Below are positions 23,160 to 34,280 of a stretch of 64,000 nucleotides of DNA, one piece after another. Both the position numbers and the translations under genes were made by a program. The first letter of the stretch is position 1; each line of letters starts with the position of its first letter. The DNA lies in assembly GCA_032622095.1 (NCBI GenBank), contig CP136061.1, positions 256,135,582 through 256,199,581 of the forward strand, given 5' to 3'. Origin of the DNA: Siphonodentalium dalli. Taxonomy: Eukaryota; Mollusca; Scaphopoda; Gadilida; Siphonodentaliidae. The notes below the pieces were generated by a model. It did not search any database. It saw only the letters and a program-made list of their open reading frames with translations, and was not told where the DNA came from.

Positions 23160-23460
23160 CTTGGTTTAGAAATATTTTCTTTAAGTATTTCTTAACTTAG
23201 AAAAAAAATCTTGAAACAAGAAATATATATTTAATTTTTAAAGCCATTTTCTTAGTAAGGAAATTTTTTCTTGTTTCAAGACTAAAATCTATCTTTTTTG
23301 AGAAAACTATCTTTTGTCTGGTGGGAGTTTCTTAAATTTTCTTGATGTAGCAGACTTTGGGGGTATATTTCTCAAAATAAGATTTATTTTCCTGTTTCAG
23401 GAAATAGTTTTTCTTGTTTCAAGATATTTTATCTTATTAAGAAATTATTTTTGGCAGTGT
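23160..23460. repeat. AAGAAA foldback repeat, right end
   Basis: It is rich in CTTGTTTCAAG and AAGAAATT words and ends TTTTTGGCAGTG, the complement of the end at 11384. Confidence 0.6.
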
Positions 23461-23624
23461 GTCTTGTGCATGCTTAGCGCTGATTATGTAAAAGTCACTG
23501 TATTGTGTTATTTTGGCACGCAATAATTAATGCATTGTAACATGCCGTGTAAAATTTACCTACGAGAAATACTAAGTTATGGAATCATGTAATAAGTTTG
23601 GGCAAGGGGGGGGGGATTTATTAA

Positions 23625-23860
23625 TTCTGACACAAAACACACATCGGAATTTAAAAAAGCGTTCTAAATGTAACATTGTGACACAACGGTCAGTTTTTAA
23701 GTGACTCCAATTGTAACGTTGCTACCCTTTTTAACAAGATTAATTGAATAATTTAAATTTTCATAGTTGGAGTTATTATCTGGAAAGCATTTGTAACATC
23801 GTGACAAAAAACACTTCGAAATTTTTAAAACGACTTCCAAAATGTAACTGTGTAAGCCAT
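23625..23860. repeat. ~50-bp tandem repeat, second block
   Basis: It shares GTAACNTTGTGACAAAAAACAC and TTTTTAAACGACTTCCAAA with 10348-10830. Confidence 0.65.
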
Positions 23861-24291
23861 TTTTTTTTTACAAAGATATGCGAAATGTTTTCTTTTATAT
23901 AGCTGGGGATAGTTCCTGCTAAACACCGTGTGGGTCCGGGCTAGAATGGGCCCACCCACCCACCCACTGTGAGGGGTAAGAATTCCCTCACGTGACACCC
24001 TGTTTGCCGTGAGTGCATCCGTGAGGTGTGGTCCTCTTTTGGTCCTACATTTCCTCAATACCGGTTGATGAGTTGACACGGCTCAATCAAACGGCTAGTC
24101 ACTCCTCTCCACCGTGTTTCAAATTATATTTCTGCATCTGTTCTCTCACTGTTCGGTGTACAGGAAAGCTGCTATATGCAGTGGATAAACGGGTCACAGC
24201 TTCAGCTATGCACCAGTCTTTGACCCGACCATAGTTCGAAGGGTAGTCAGAGGCGGCTGACAGGCTAATTGTCGATTATCTGCTTATCATA

Positions 24292-24665
24292 TGGCGACTC
24301 AAAACAAACACAAAACAAAGATTGACCACCTGCCTAGTTCCACTCATACGGAGGTCTATCCTCAGTACTTGGTACTTGGTTTTGATCCGAATGTCAAAAA
24401 TCCTTCCGTATTTGTGATTGCTAAACGATGCGGAGCATAGCTGGACCATTCAAATCGGTCATACCGATCAGGACTGTGCCATGCACTTACTGGCTATCTT
24501 CTGATCGAATGTTCAAGAAAAATGCAAGCGAACCCCTCTTATGCAACTAACATCTATTGCACAAACACCAGTACTGATCACTCATCACAAGACATTGAAC
24601 AGTTGCAGAGCTGTATTGAGAACTCACGATATAGCTGATTCTTCTGAGTCAGAGATATTTATACA
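24292..24665 (+). pseudogene. LINE ORF1 remnant, N-terminal part
   Basis: An ATG at 24292 opens a frame reading Y-P-Q-Y-L-V-L-G-F-D-P-N, then F-V-I-A-K. After a stop and frame shift it continues as G-Y-L-L-I-E-C-S-R-K, then T-P-V-L-I-T-H-H-K-T-L-N-S-C-R, then V-L-R-T-H-D-I-A-D. This order is typical of the gag-like ORF1 of I/Nimb/Jockey-group non-LTR retrotransposons. These proteins bind the element RNA and package it. At least one in-frame stop and two shifts make it inactive. The 300 bp upstream (from about 23930) is more GC-rich and may be the element's 5' leader. The last block is shared with the second copy at 26575. Confidence 0.7.
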
Positions 24666-24699
24666 ACAGGAACGCGGCCAATTTGAATTTTCGGACAGG

Positions 24700-25425
24700 T
24701 TCTATGCCTCACAATTTTGATGGACATACTAAAACTATTGATTGATATAACCTATACATATTCCGGGGATTTTTTGACATGCATATAATACTAAAATATC
24801 AGCCACGGATATATAAACGTAGCTGTTATGATAACGCGGGAATCTGTAAAATATAGTAATTCGTGCGCCCGCTGCGATCTCGGAGAGATCTGATACCTCT
24901 CGCTGACAACAACGGCACATCCGATGATTATATAAACAAATAACCTGGCCACGACTGCGTGTGGGATTTAAAGTTGCACACGTTGTGCTTCGTAAGTGTA
25001 CACTATGGTGTAAGCAATTCATGATATTCAGGGTTCTCTACAATTGTATTTATACTATTTTTATTTTGACTGGCTAAAAGTGCTCTGACGGCAGACTGCC
25101 TGTTTATCATTAGCAGAATATAAGCTTCCGGTGAGCAAGGCAGGGTACCTTGTTTGTGGGCACAGGACACTGAGGCATCACCCACTGCTCATTCTGAATA
25201 TGGGTACCATAACACATCTATACCTGTTTTAATGGTATATCACATTAAGCTGTGTATATGTACGTAGTCACATTTATATTTAAAGGACCAGATAAGAAAT
25301 TATATTTTATAATCTGCACAACTACATTTTGACTTTGGTTGACGATGACTGGGGAGCGTTGGCTTGACCCTTTCCTTTCTTTTGCATTGGGGGAACGGGA
25401 CATTTACATCCCTGTATTAAACTCA
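24700..25425. other. No gene confirmed; short frame with NPEY motif
   Basis: A minus-strand frame at 25003-25185 (60 codons) ends N-P-E-Y-H-E-L-L-T-P and a stop. It resembles a cytoplasmic tail with an NPxY signal, but there is no ATG, membrane span or clear acceptor next to it. The rest is AT-rich. Confidence 0.3.
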
Positions 25426-25429
25426 TAAA

Positions 25430-25615
25430 TTTAATAAACTTGACTACCTGTTACTAAAATTACAAACTTGACTACCTATTACTACTGTCTATCGACTGGA
25501 CATTTTTATACCTATATTAAACTATAACTTTTATAAACTTGTCTACCTGTTACTAATTTTATAAACTTGACTACCTGTTATTAATTTTACAAACTTGACT
25601 GTTAACTACTATTTA
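25430..25615. repeat. ~30-bp tandem repeat
   Basis: Units of the form TAAACTTGACTACCTGTTAC with variable AT spacers are repeated about five times. Confidence 0.8.
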
Positions 25616-25964
25616 TATACTTTACTACCCTTTATTAATATAATATATTAACGATTTATATATAATAAGCTTGCATTTTGTGTTAGTATCACATTCGTGT
25701 GGTTATGCCTGGGTTTGCTGTGGACTAGACTACCACTCTACATATACCAGTAATCTATTCCGTGCATATTAATTACTGCACAATTATATTATAACATTAT
25801 AGTATAACAGCACGGAAGACCTGATATATACACGGTATGCTATATACATATAGCAATTTACATATAACCTTATAATTTATTCATATTATTACATTACATG
25901 ATGGTTGACAAACTAATTTATATTAAGGGACCAGATAAGGAATTATGGTTTATAGTCATGCGCC

Positions 25965-26290
25965 TTACTATCCGGGGTCCCCTCCATAAGAATGTCATGC
26001 ACCTTACTAACTGAAGCACCGGGGTCCCCTCCATAAGAATGTCATGTGCCTTACTAATTGAAGCACTGGGGTCCCTTCCATAAGAATATCATGCACCTTG
26101 CTATCCCTCCATAATAATGTCATGCACCTTACTAACTGAGTCACCGGGGTCCCCTCCATAAGAAAATCACGTGCCTTACTAACTGAGTCATTGGAGTCCC
26201 CTCCATAAGAATGGCATGCACCTTACAAACTGAGCTTTCGGGGCCCCCTCCATAAGAATATCATGTGCCTTACTAACTGAGTCATTGGGG
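25965..26290. repeat. ~46-bp minisatellite, about seven units
   Basis: The repeating core is GGGGTCCCCTCCATAAGAAT, then GTCATGCACCTTACTAACTG. Units vary at a few sites and one is shortened. A related AGGGACCAGATAAG block precedes it at 25920 and also at 25282. Confidence 0.85.
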
Positions 26291-26394
26291 AACTTAAAAT
26301 ATTACGCCAAGCATAATGTGTGCAAAGGAAACCTTACACATAGCCCGTGTATTTTGTGCCCAGCAGTATTGCGTGAATGATTCTTGTCACAAAT

Positions 26395-26575
26395 ATGTTT
26401 TAAGCCGGTTTTGCCCTTCTCCTTATTTGACTTTCTAAAAGGCCTCTGGTCAACCTGCCGGTGCATCACTCTGACTTGGTCTTTGTCATTCTGGTGTGCC
26501 AGGTTTGGTGTTCACTTTGTTCGGCAGCGTGTTACCTGGTCAGACACCCACTTGCCAATATTGGTTACACATAAA
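26395..26575 (-). repeat. Repeat shared (inverted) with the gene A last intron
   Basis: In reverse complement this segment matches 55490-55735 and 60060-60340, including GGTAACACG, CACACCAGAATGACA and GCACTGGCAGGT-like blocks. Three copies in the window show it is a dispersed repeat, not intron-specific sequence. Confidence 0.6.
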
Positions 26576-27620
26576 AACAGAGCTGTATTGAGAACTCACG
26601 ATATAGCTGATTCTTCTGAGTCAGATATATTTGCTGAGTTAGCATCACAGTGGGTTACAGAAGCAAGCCTTGAAATAGGGTGTCTGTCATTTGCAGAATG
26701 AGGTCCCCAGAGGGTGAATTTAGTGATGCTACCCCGCATAGCGGGCTAAAATAACCAAATTCACCCTCTGGGGACATCATTCTGCTGAGGTGTAAGCAGA
26801 ATGAGGTCCCCAGAGGGTAAATTTGGTGATGCTATCCCGCTATGCGGGTTAGCATAACTAAATTCACCCTCTGGGGAACTCATTCTGCAAATGACAGACA
26901 CCCTATTTCAAGGCTTGTAGAGAAGTCTGTAGATTTACTAAGACATTTGATTGACAAAATGTTCATTTGAATGGTTATATTCTTACCTTCAGTCGGTTCG
27001 AACATCCACCGACATTGAATGTTGGGTACCTGAAGATGGATATACATATATGTTCCAAACCCATTGTGATGTTTTAAATGTCAGGGGTATGCCCGTGGTT
27101 AAGAACATTGTAAGAGTAAAGAAATCATATGGACACGATGTTCTATTTCTGTTCATGATCATAAGGATTGTATGAATATTGAAAAATGTTCAAACTGTCA
27201 AGGTTCACATGCCCCATTTGGGGCTATGAATTCAAGATTCAATTATATAAAGCTAAGAAGCATATGTCGTATATAGCCGCTAAGAAAATAATTGATCCTC
27301 GGCCATCCACTCCACAAGTTACAAACTCAACAATCGTCTGACGTGTCTATAAACAGTGTGCTGACGCCAGCAGTCACACAGATAATCAAACTAAACTCGT
27401 AGTTATATCACTAGCAACAAAAGTGGAGGAGACTGATAGTATTCCTGTTCCATACCCTGTACCGGTGGGAATGGATAGAGTCTGCTGTTGAGACAGATCA
27501 TCAGAAACAATCTATTCAAATTGATCCTATTGTTCTAAAACAAAAATTCTCCAAAATCTGTTAAATCTTTTGACTCTGAGACATAGGTTGATTTTTTAGT
27601 TTTTAAAGTTCGATACTATT
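26575..27620 (+). pseudogene. LINE ORF1 remnant with CCHC knuckles, split by a MITE
   Basis: The order is: V-L-R-T-H-D-I-A-D-S-S-E-S, then A-E-L-A-S-Q-W-V-T-E, then a MITE at 26664-26917. After it comes G-Y-I-L-T-F-S-R, then N-V-G-Y-L-K, then Y-V-P-N-P-L with C-F-K-C-Q-G-Y. Two further zinc-knuckle pieces follow (H-D-H-K-D-C and C-S-N-C-Q-G-S-H), then H-M-S-Y-I-A-A-K-K-I. This is the standard layout of a nucleic-acid-binding ORF1 of I/Nimb/Jockey-group LINEs. Stops and several frame shifts are present, and no reverse transcriptase follows. The AT-rich tail to about 28165 (TCAGTCGTAAAGTGGCC, ACGGCTAAACTAAG) looks like the element's 3' UTR, so ORF2 is deleted. Confidence 0.8.
26664..26917. mobile_element. 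hAT-like palindromic MITE (CAAGCCTTG ends)
   Basis: Ends CAAGCCTTGAAATAGGGTGT and the complement ACACCCTATTTCAAGGCTTG extend about 70 bp as inverted repeats. They continue through TGCAGAATGAGGTCCCCAGA. Flanks TACAGAAG and TAGAGAAG agree at 7 of 8 bases, an 8-bp target duplication as in hAT elements. It interrupts the LINE ORF1. Related copies are at about 54700-54790 and 54990-55113. Confidence 0.8.
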
Positions 27621-27632
27621 CATCTAGAGAAA

Positions 27633-28165
27633 ATGTTAACTTGGAGGGAAGGGGACTCCGTGTATGTTGTGTGGAGGTACGCTGGCTCTTGGGCGATGAA
27701 TCACCTACTGAGTCAACCACCCGATTATAAACTTGATGAATTGATTAAGATTCATGCCAGATTCAACAGATCTTATACATATCTTATCAATCATTCAGGA
27801 GGCTTGTTTGCCAGCTACTTAAAATATTATGATATAACGGAGCCTTGATAAATTAAATTATTTATATTTGCTGATTAATTTTATGAATGTTTTATATTTT
27901 GGCTGTTCTCAAAGCAGTATTGCTGTTATTTTTTTATATTCTGTTTCATATGTGTTTGCACAATGGTCAGTTTCTTAATGGTTCTGACCCCAATCGAGCA
28001 CTCTCGCTCTGATTTGTGTGTTTTTATTTGTATATATTTTGTTTAATTTTAGTCTAGTTCATGGTTACGACTATTCACAGTTGTTTCGCTAAAATTCTTA
28101 TTCAGTTTATCTCAGTCGTAAAGTGGCCTAACGGCTAAACTAAGTAAAATCCTAACTAAACAAAA
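27633..28165 (+). other. Probable LINE 3' region
   Basis: A 71-codon frame (27633-27848) has protein-like composition but no recognised domain. It is followed by TA-rich DNA ending in a tail typical of LINE 3' UTRs. It is most simply read as the end of the ORF1-bearing element. Confidence 0.4.
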
Positions 28166-28189
28166 CCATAATTTTCTGCTTAGCATTTG

Positions 28190-28480
28190 AAACTTTGTGA
28201 CACAAAGCATGTCGGAGTTTTAAAGGACTTCCAAATGTAACCTTGTGACCAAAAACACGTCGGAATTGTCTTAAACGGTTTCAAAATGACATTTTGTGAT
28301 ATAAACTCGTCAAATATTTTAAACGACTTCCACATGTAAGTTTGTGACAAAAACACGTCGGATTTTTAAACGACTTGAAAGTTAACTTTGTAACCGTTTT
28401 CTAACAATGTGAGCTGCAATATTTAAATTTTTCTAGTTGGACTGATTCTCTCAAGTAAGCAAACGTGACAAAAACAGGTC
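28190..28480. repeat. ~50-bp tandem repeat, third block
   Basis: It shares TTTTAAACGACTTCCAAATG-like and TTTGTGACAAAAACACGTCGG units with 10348-10830 and 23625-23860. Confidence 0.7.
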
Positions 28481-29400
28481 GAACTTGTAACCCATATATA
28501 TTTCTTGCACCAACTCTTGACATATCTATCTGAGCTACCCCACGGAATGTACCGAAATATTTGACAAAGGTAGAAATTACTTTATAGAAGTTCAACGAAG
28601 AATTATTCTGAGGTGCTGGGGTTAATACACAATATTGGATCGACATTGATTAATAGATGGCGATTCGCGAGAGATGTTCGCATGTGAAGGGGGTTGATTA
28701 CTGCCATTAAATTTATTCAGCACTGTTTTCTAGATTGCTCTAAAGTGTGCTGGGAAGGGGGTTAATACACGATCAGCTTCTAAGGTGCACAGTTGGTCCA
28801 CGCTCACTCCAAAATTAATGAAGTTGTTTTATAGTTTATGCCAGCATGGAAAAGTGTCAGACCTAATAACTTCAAACTGGGTGCATAGCACCACACCGAC
28901 CCCCCCCCCCCCCCCGGACTAGCAGGAAAATACTAGTATGAAGAATCTACTGGTAACCGAGAGTGACCCCTCGGCTATCTACAAGTCAACGAATGATACA
29001 GGATAGTAAAATGGCCGATCATTCTGGCATTATACATGTAATTTTTCACGCGATATGTGCATAAAATAGGTATTAAAGATATGGGGATATTTTATGGTTT
29101 TGTTGCCCAATTTATACAGGTAAAGGTTTTCCCGTCCATCATGATACAAAATTTGTGAGGCATGGTCCAGGAAATGATTAAGCCAAGGCTCTTCATTTAC
29201 CATCAGCCAATGATATTGCGTGTAGTTGTGCGGATTATAAATTGTAATTTCTTATCTGATTCTTTAAAATATATCAATTTATAGTGTACATAAGATTTCC
29301 CGCAAATGAACGCATATAGGGGAGTATGCCACTAACATAGGGGTGATAACAATTAAGGTGATATAGTAGTCAAAACAACATGAATAGATAAATAGTTAAT
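28481..29400. other. No gene recognised
   Basis: AT-rich DNA with a C-run at about 28899. Nothing coding-like with splice support. Confidence 0.4.
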
Positions 29401-29402
29401 TG

Positions 29403-29663
29403 TTTAATCCTTTACCCAACAGAAGGGCCCTGTGCCAATGCATTCTCTTATATATGCGAGTCGACTATAGGTCGCCTCTCATATATAAGAGAATGCATTG
29501 GCTTAACACATTAAAAATTATAAAATTGTTAAAGAATGTGGTCAATGAGCCGGTTCCAATGATATCCATATTTGTATGGTTCTATTGAGACAGACCGAAT
29601 ATATTTTAGGCGGTTGAAGCTTTATTTGGCCGGTTTTGGCCGGTTTGTTGGGTTAAGGGTTAA
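29403..29663. mobile_element. piggyBac-like MITE, one hairpin deleted
   Basis: The left end is TTAATCCTTTACCCAACAGA and the right end is GTTGGGTTAAGGGTTAA. Only the first hairpin (about 29435-29502) remains. The sequence then jumps to the GGAGCCGGTTCCAATGATAT segment seen at the right of 9949-10347. Confidence 0.8.
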
Positions 29664-30396
29664 ATAATAGTATAGGATGTGTAATTCTGTTCTGCGACTG
29701 TCGTTAAGTATTTTGAGAGCGCACAGTTTCAGAGAAAGAATTACTATGACCAGCAGCGGGGGCGGTCGGAAAAAAATTTCAGGCAGTATGGCATTTTTTC
29801 CCTTTCGATCATTTTTTGTACCCACCCACCCCCACCGCCAAATTTTTTCAGTTTTCGGCAGTTTTTTCCGACCATTTTTTGACACCCACCCCCCTTTTAA
29901 CACTAAAACAGAGATTTGCGAGGGGAAATTCACTGTAAACAGCTGTATATGAATTTCTGTGCATACTATTTATCATGGATGTTAACATGGACATGTAAAT
30001 AGGAATGAGTCATTTTGAGGTCATTCGGCCAAAACAAGAAATTCAATTAATTGAGGAAAAACACCCACTGTCCTGAGTGGTATTGATAAGCTATTGGGGG
30101 GGGGGGGGTCTACCACTTCGCATGCAAAATAACACGAATGACACCAACAGCTTGGATGTGAGAATAATCCACAATATATGGTAGATATTCAACCAGACTG
30201 TGCTTAAGTTTCTCAATTGGTGACTGATGTACATATACAGTACACACAAATAGTAATAACAATTAACGTTGTGATTTTGAAATTAACCATGCTAGAATAT
30301 TGACGGTAAGGTGGTATTAACTACTACGAGCATAATAATAGTACTATTCTTTTATAATATATGTGGGGCATTGTGGGCATGATGTATGGAAATATT
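29664..30396. other. G/C-run rich spacer
   Basis: Runs of C or G at about 29820-29895 and 30096 sit in sequence like that at 16830-18540. No gene is visible. Confidence 0.4.
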
Positions 30397-30872
30397 AAAG
30401 GTACTCAATCCGATAAAACTCATCTCAATTAGTATTTCAATGGCTTCGGGGGTCAAAAATATTTGATTCGAGTCGAGGAAGTCACCCATCAAAGCTCAGA
30501 TTTGTTAGATATCGATTTTATAAATCTATTATTTTTCATTATCGGGAATTCTTTCTGGCCCAGAAGACATTCAAAATTGCGTACCCTGATTATATAGTTA
30601 TCCATCCTTGTCTGTTTGAATAGAGTTTTGGCGTAAAATCTCGAGCAGATTACCAAATTGACGGCAGTTATTAGTACTCATCTCGAGCAATTAACAAATT
30701 TCAAAAATCAATATCTAATAACTCTGAGCTTTGTTTGATGGTTTCCTCGACTCGAATCAAATATTTTTTACCCCCAAAGCCAAAGAAATAGTAATATAGG
30801 ACCCTCTGATCGGATTGTTGTTGTTGGAATCTGTTGAGATGGGGACCCTCTTTTCGGATTGAGCACCTTTAA
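30397..30872. mobile_element. AAAGGTACTC palindromic MITE, second full copy
   Basis: Ends AAAGGTACTCAATCCGATAA and GGATTGAGCACCTTTAAA have the same arm blocks as 2325-2786 with a different, diverged centre. Confidence 0.75.
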
Positions 30873-30924
30873 AGGACAAACCAATAGTTACAATACAATT
30901 ATAACTGTTTTTTTTTAATTAAGA

Positions 30925-31350
30925 GCAAGAAGAGCTAATTGTGCTTAAGCACAATAAGGGATATTCCTTATTGCGCTTATAAGCTCAATAAGGGAATCTC
31001 TATTGTGCTTAAGCGCAATAAGGGAATATTTAATTGCGCTTAAGCGCAATGAAGAATATTCAAATTTCGCTGATAAAGCCTAATAATGAATCTCTTATTA
31101 AAGAATAATATATTATATATAGTACATAAACTCCTTATAATACAGATGGTGTAGTCCATCTCCATTCTCCATGGCACAATGGGTGGAACAAATATAGGAT
31201 TATTCTACTATTTGCAGAAGGGTGATCTAATGAGAGATATATTAATTGTGTTTAAGTGGAATGGGAAGTAATTGCGGTTAAGCATAATAAGGAATGTCTT
31301 ATTGCATTCTCATTGGGCTTAAGCGCAATTAGAGATTCCTTAAGTTATTG
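30925..31350. repeat. ATTGCGCTTAAGCGCAAT palindrome cluster
   Basis: The 18-bp palindrome ATTGCGCTTAAGCGCAAT and close variants (TTGTGCTTAAGCACAATA) occur at least five times, separated by AAGGGAATATTC-like linkers. Confidence 0.8.
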
Positions 31351-31377
31351 CGGTTAATCGAAATTGTCTATTAAATG

Positions 31378-31737
31378 TCAATTTTGATTCCCATAGAGAT
31401 CATCAATGATGTCTATGCGCAAGGGCGACGTGCCAATCTTCTCTATTGGGATTCCAATTGTTGGCTCATTAAATATGCACATATGCTTAAGATACAGTCG
31501 CGCATGAAGCGCGCTCCCGTAAGTCGGGTTTTGGATCCCAGTTAATGAAAATATTATTGAAATAATCGGTTTTCCCCAATAAACAACCATATATTCATTA
31601 TACATGTTTTGGAGCAGAATTAGGCAGTCCATATTGGACGCCATCATGGAATTTATTTGTTTTGGTTTAATTTTCACACATATTTATTAGTTATGTGGAT
31701 GGAGTTCTCATTAAACCTCACATCCTTATATTGGTTA
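31378..31737. other. No gene confirmed
   Basis: A minus-strand frame of 99 codons at 31378-31677 has no recognised domain. Confidence 0.35.
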
Positions 31738-31866
31738 CAGTAATGCCCAAAGTAATTGACCACTTAACCACATCAGAATTATTGGTAATTTTTCAGGATT
31801 TAAAATCCTGAAAAATTACCAATAATTATGCTGTGGTTAAGTGGTCAATTACTTTGGACATTACTG
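31738..31866. mobile_element. CAGTAATGCCC palindrome, array unit 1
   Basis: A TA-flanked, almost perfect 129-bp palindrome with arms from CAGTAATGCCCAAAGTAATT to CAGGATTTA. Confidence 0.9.
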
Positions 31867-31912
31867 TACGAGGATTGAGTTATCATTACACCTCAAATCC
31901 TTATATTGGTTA

Positions 31913-32041
31913 CAGTAATGCCCAAAGTAATTGACCACTTAACCACAGCAGAATTATGGGTATTTTTTCAGCATTTAAAATCCTGACAAATTACCCATTA
32001 TTATGCTGTGGTTAAGTGGTCAATTACTTTGTACATTACTG
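31913..32041. mobile_element. CAGTAATGCCC palindrome, array unit 2
   Basis: Same 129-bp length and ends as unit 1. The 46-bp linker TACGAGGATTGAGTTATCAT-type repeats between units, so palindrome plus linker were duplicated together with a period of 175 bp. Confidence 0.9.
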
Positions 32042-32087
32042 TATGAGGATTGAGTTATCATTACACCTCAAATCCTTATATTGGTTA

Positions 32088-32216
32088 CAGTAATGCCCAA
32101 AGTAATTGACCACTTAACCACAGCAGAATTATGGGTATTTTTTCAGCATTTAAAATCCTGACAAATTACCATTAATTATGCTGTGGTTAAGTGGTCAATT
32201 ACTTTGGACATTACTG
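32088..32216. mobile_element. CAGTAATGCCC palindrome, array unit 3
   Basis: Nearly identical to unit 2, including the variant GGGTATTTTTTCAGCATTTA, so units 2 and 3 are the most recent duplicates. Confidence 0.9.
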
Positions 32217-32221
32217 TATGA

Positions 32222-33815
32222 GGATGGAGTTAAACCTCACATGAGTGTGTTGGGGATTTGGACCTTGACTTGGGACCTTTTGTTTTTAACGCGACAAATG
32301 CGCATACACCTTATACACAAATTTCTTATGTAACCAGAGTTTTTCTTGGATAAGATGAGTTTGAAGCCTGCTTACATTTCAAAATGTCGTCAGTTTTATA
32401 TTGTCTGCAGCGGAACTCAACGCGTTGAAGCAAAAGTTACAAAAGATAAAATGTGTATGTAACGAGACTACAATACAACTGAAAAAATAAATTGAGGGAG
32501 GGCTGGGCGATACAGGGAACTAAGGGTTGAACCGATATAAATTTGTAGAGCAATAACGACCAATGTTGACACATTATGCATCTGAACTCAGAGATCAACT
32601 CTACTGTTGCAACAAGGCTTTAAAATAGGGGGGTGTCAGAATCTTAGTCATCTCTATATAGTGCCAGAATAGTCATTTATGGACTTCTATAAGATGTTGG
32701 GTTGGTTATATGGACTCGGAGAAAAAGTGGTTTGTACCGATGAACTGACATAAATTAGTGGAGCGATGTTGCATCGCGACTGTACTAAAGCAGCAATGAT
32801 ATCAAATTGGGGGGGGGTCTGAAATTATCTATCTCTATAGATGGCACCAGGATTATATAGAAAGGAATAGCAATTGATATACGTATACGGTATACTATAG
32901 TAATACCATAGACAAATAAGTACAAGTATCACATGATAAAATATTACGTATTGTAATACGACCCTGCCTAACTATGCTTAAAAGCCATGTCCTGATTGGC
33001 CAGTGGCCCGAGTTACCATGGCTATCTCGTTCCAGTTTTGTGGTACAATTCTACTTTTTCCAATTGTACCACGAAAAAAATCGGTTTATTCAGATCGCCG
33101 CACGCGACTTTTCCCGTCTTTTCTAACTCCGCGCAAACGGGGAATCAACGGAGTACACCCGCACCCGTAACCCTTTGAATTATTTTGCTACATCTTGACA
33201 ATCTTGCGAATTTTCTAGCGATTTTTCGCTTGAAACCAGTTTGGTTGCCAATGAATATGGTCCAAATGATGTTATTATATACTGATATATGTTACGACCA
33301 AAGAAAGTTACTTAATAAGTATATTAAATGACAAAATAAATCCATGGGGCCGGGCTGTGCATTCGTCGATTCGAATCTCGATCATATTCGATATTTCGGA
33401 ATCAAGTTGAAAATGAAAGCGCTTGTTCACCAGTACAGAAGGGGAATAAGATTAGTTTAGTAAACTAGATCATTTAGATCGCTTTGTGTAAGGAAAATGG
33501 TCCATAGTCGATGATAATATTCATGCTGTCGGAGTTGTCCCAACAACGTTCAACACAGAAATGACAGCAATCGTATTTCCTGTACAATTTAAATGAAAGG
33601 CACGGGCGCCGCTGAAAACACATCGTTTTTTAGCCAATCACAACGATTATTTACGCAAACAAATTACTAGAGTCCTCCATGCAAAGAATCGAGTACGCCC
33701 AATACGAATTACACCACGAAATGTTTTCTCACCTGAGACCGAAAAAGCGCAGTATTTCGTTGACTATTCAGTCGAATTGTGACCATAAACTTTCAGTCGT
33801 ATTACAAAAGAAATA
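32222..33815. other. No gene confirmed
   Basis: Blocks such as ACCGATGAACTGACATAAATTAGTGGAGCGAT near 32735 recur, diverged, near 34045 and 34140. An inverted TTTTGTGGTACAATT pair lies at 33036-33072. No supported exon. Confidence 0.4.
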
Positions 33816-33818
33816 AAT

Positions 33819-33953
33819 ACACGGTGTATCGGTGTGTATGGTCAAGTTGTACCACAAAACACTGATTGTAGGACTCCGCTACGCGTTGTCCTAGAATCAG
33901 TTTTTTGTGGTACAACTTGACCATACACACCTCTACACCGTGTATTTATTTCT
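33819..33953. repeat. Palindrome with ~55-bp arms
   Basis: AAATAAATACACGGTGTATC on the left and GTGTATTTATTTC on the right bracket arms that include TGTGTATGGTCAAGTTGTAC and its complement. The loop contains CGCTACGCG. Confidence 0.85.
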
Positions 33954-34280
33954 TAAACGTGACTATACCAATGAAAGAAATAAATAAATTGGACCGGGAT
34001 TAGAGGTTGGGTTGGTTATATGTTGATAATTGGATATGGAATTCATACCGATGAAACGATACAAATTAGTGGAGCGATAAAGACCAATGTTGACATTTAT
34101 TCAGGCTACGCGGGAGAAAATAGGGGTTTATACGATAGACCGAAATAAATTTGTCGGGTGATAATGACCAATGTTGACCTATAAAGTAACACGACTGTAC
34201 TGTCGGATAATTATCAGGTGTAACCGGTCAAATATGGACTCTAGTGACCAATATAGAACAGATCAGAAAACATTCGCAGG

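Noticed and set aside
26384-26701. 105-codon plus-strand frame
   Set aside because: It is a chance fusion of an inverted intron repeat, a LINE ORF1 piece and a MITE end.
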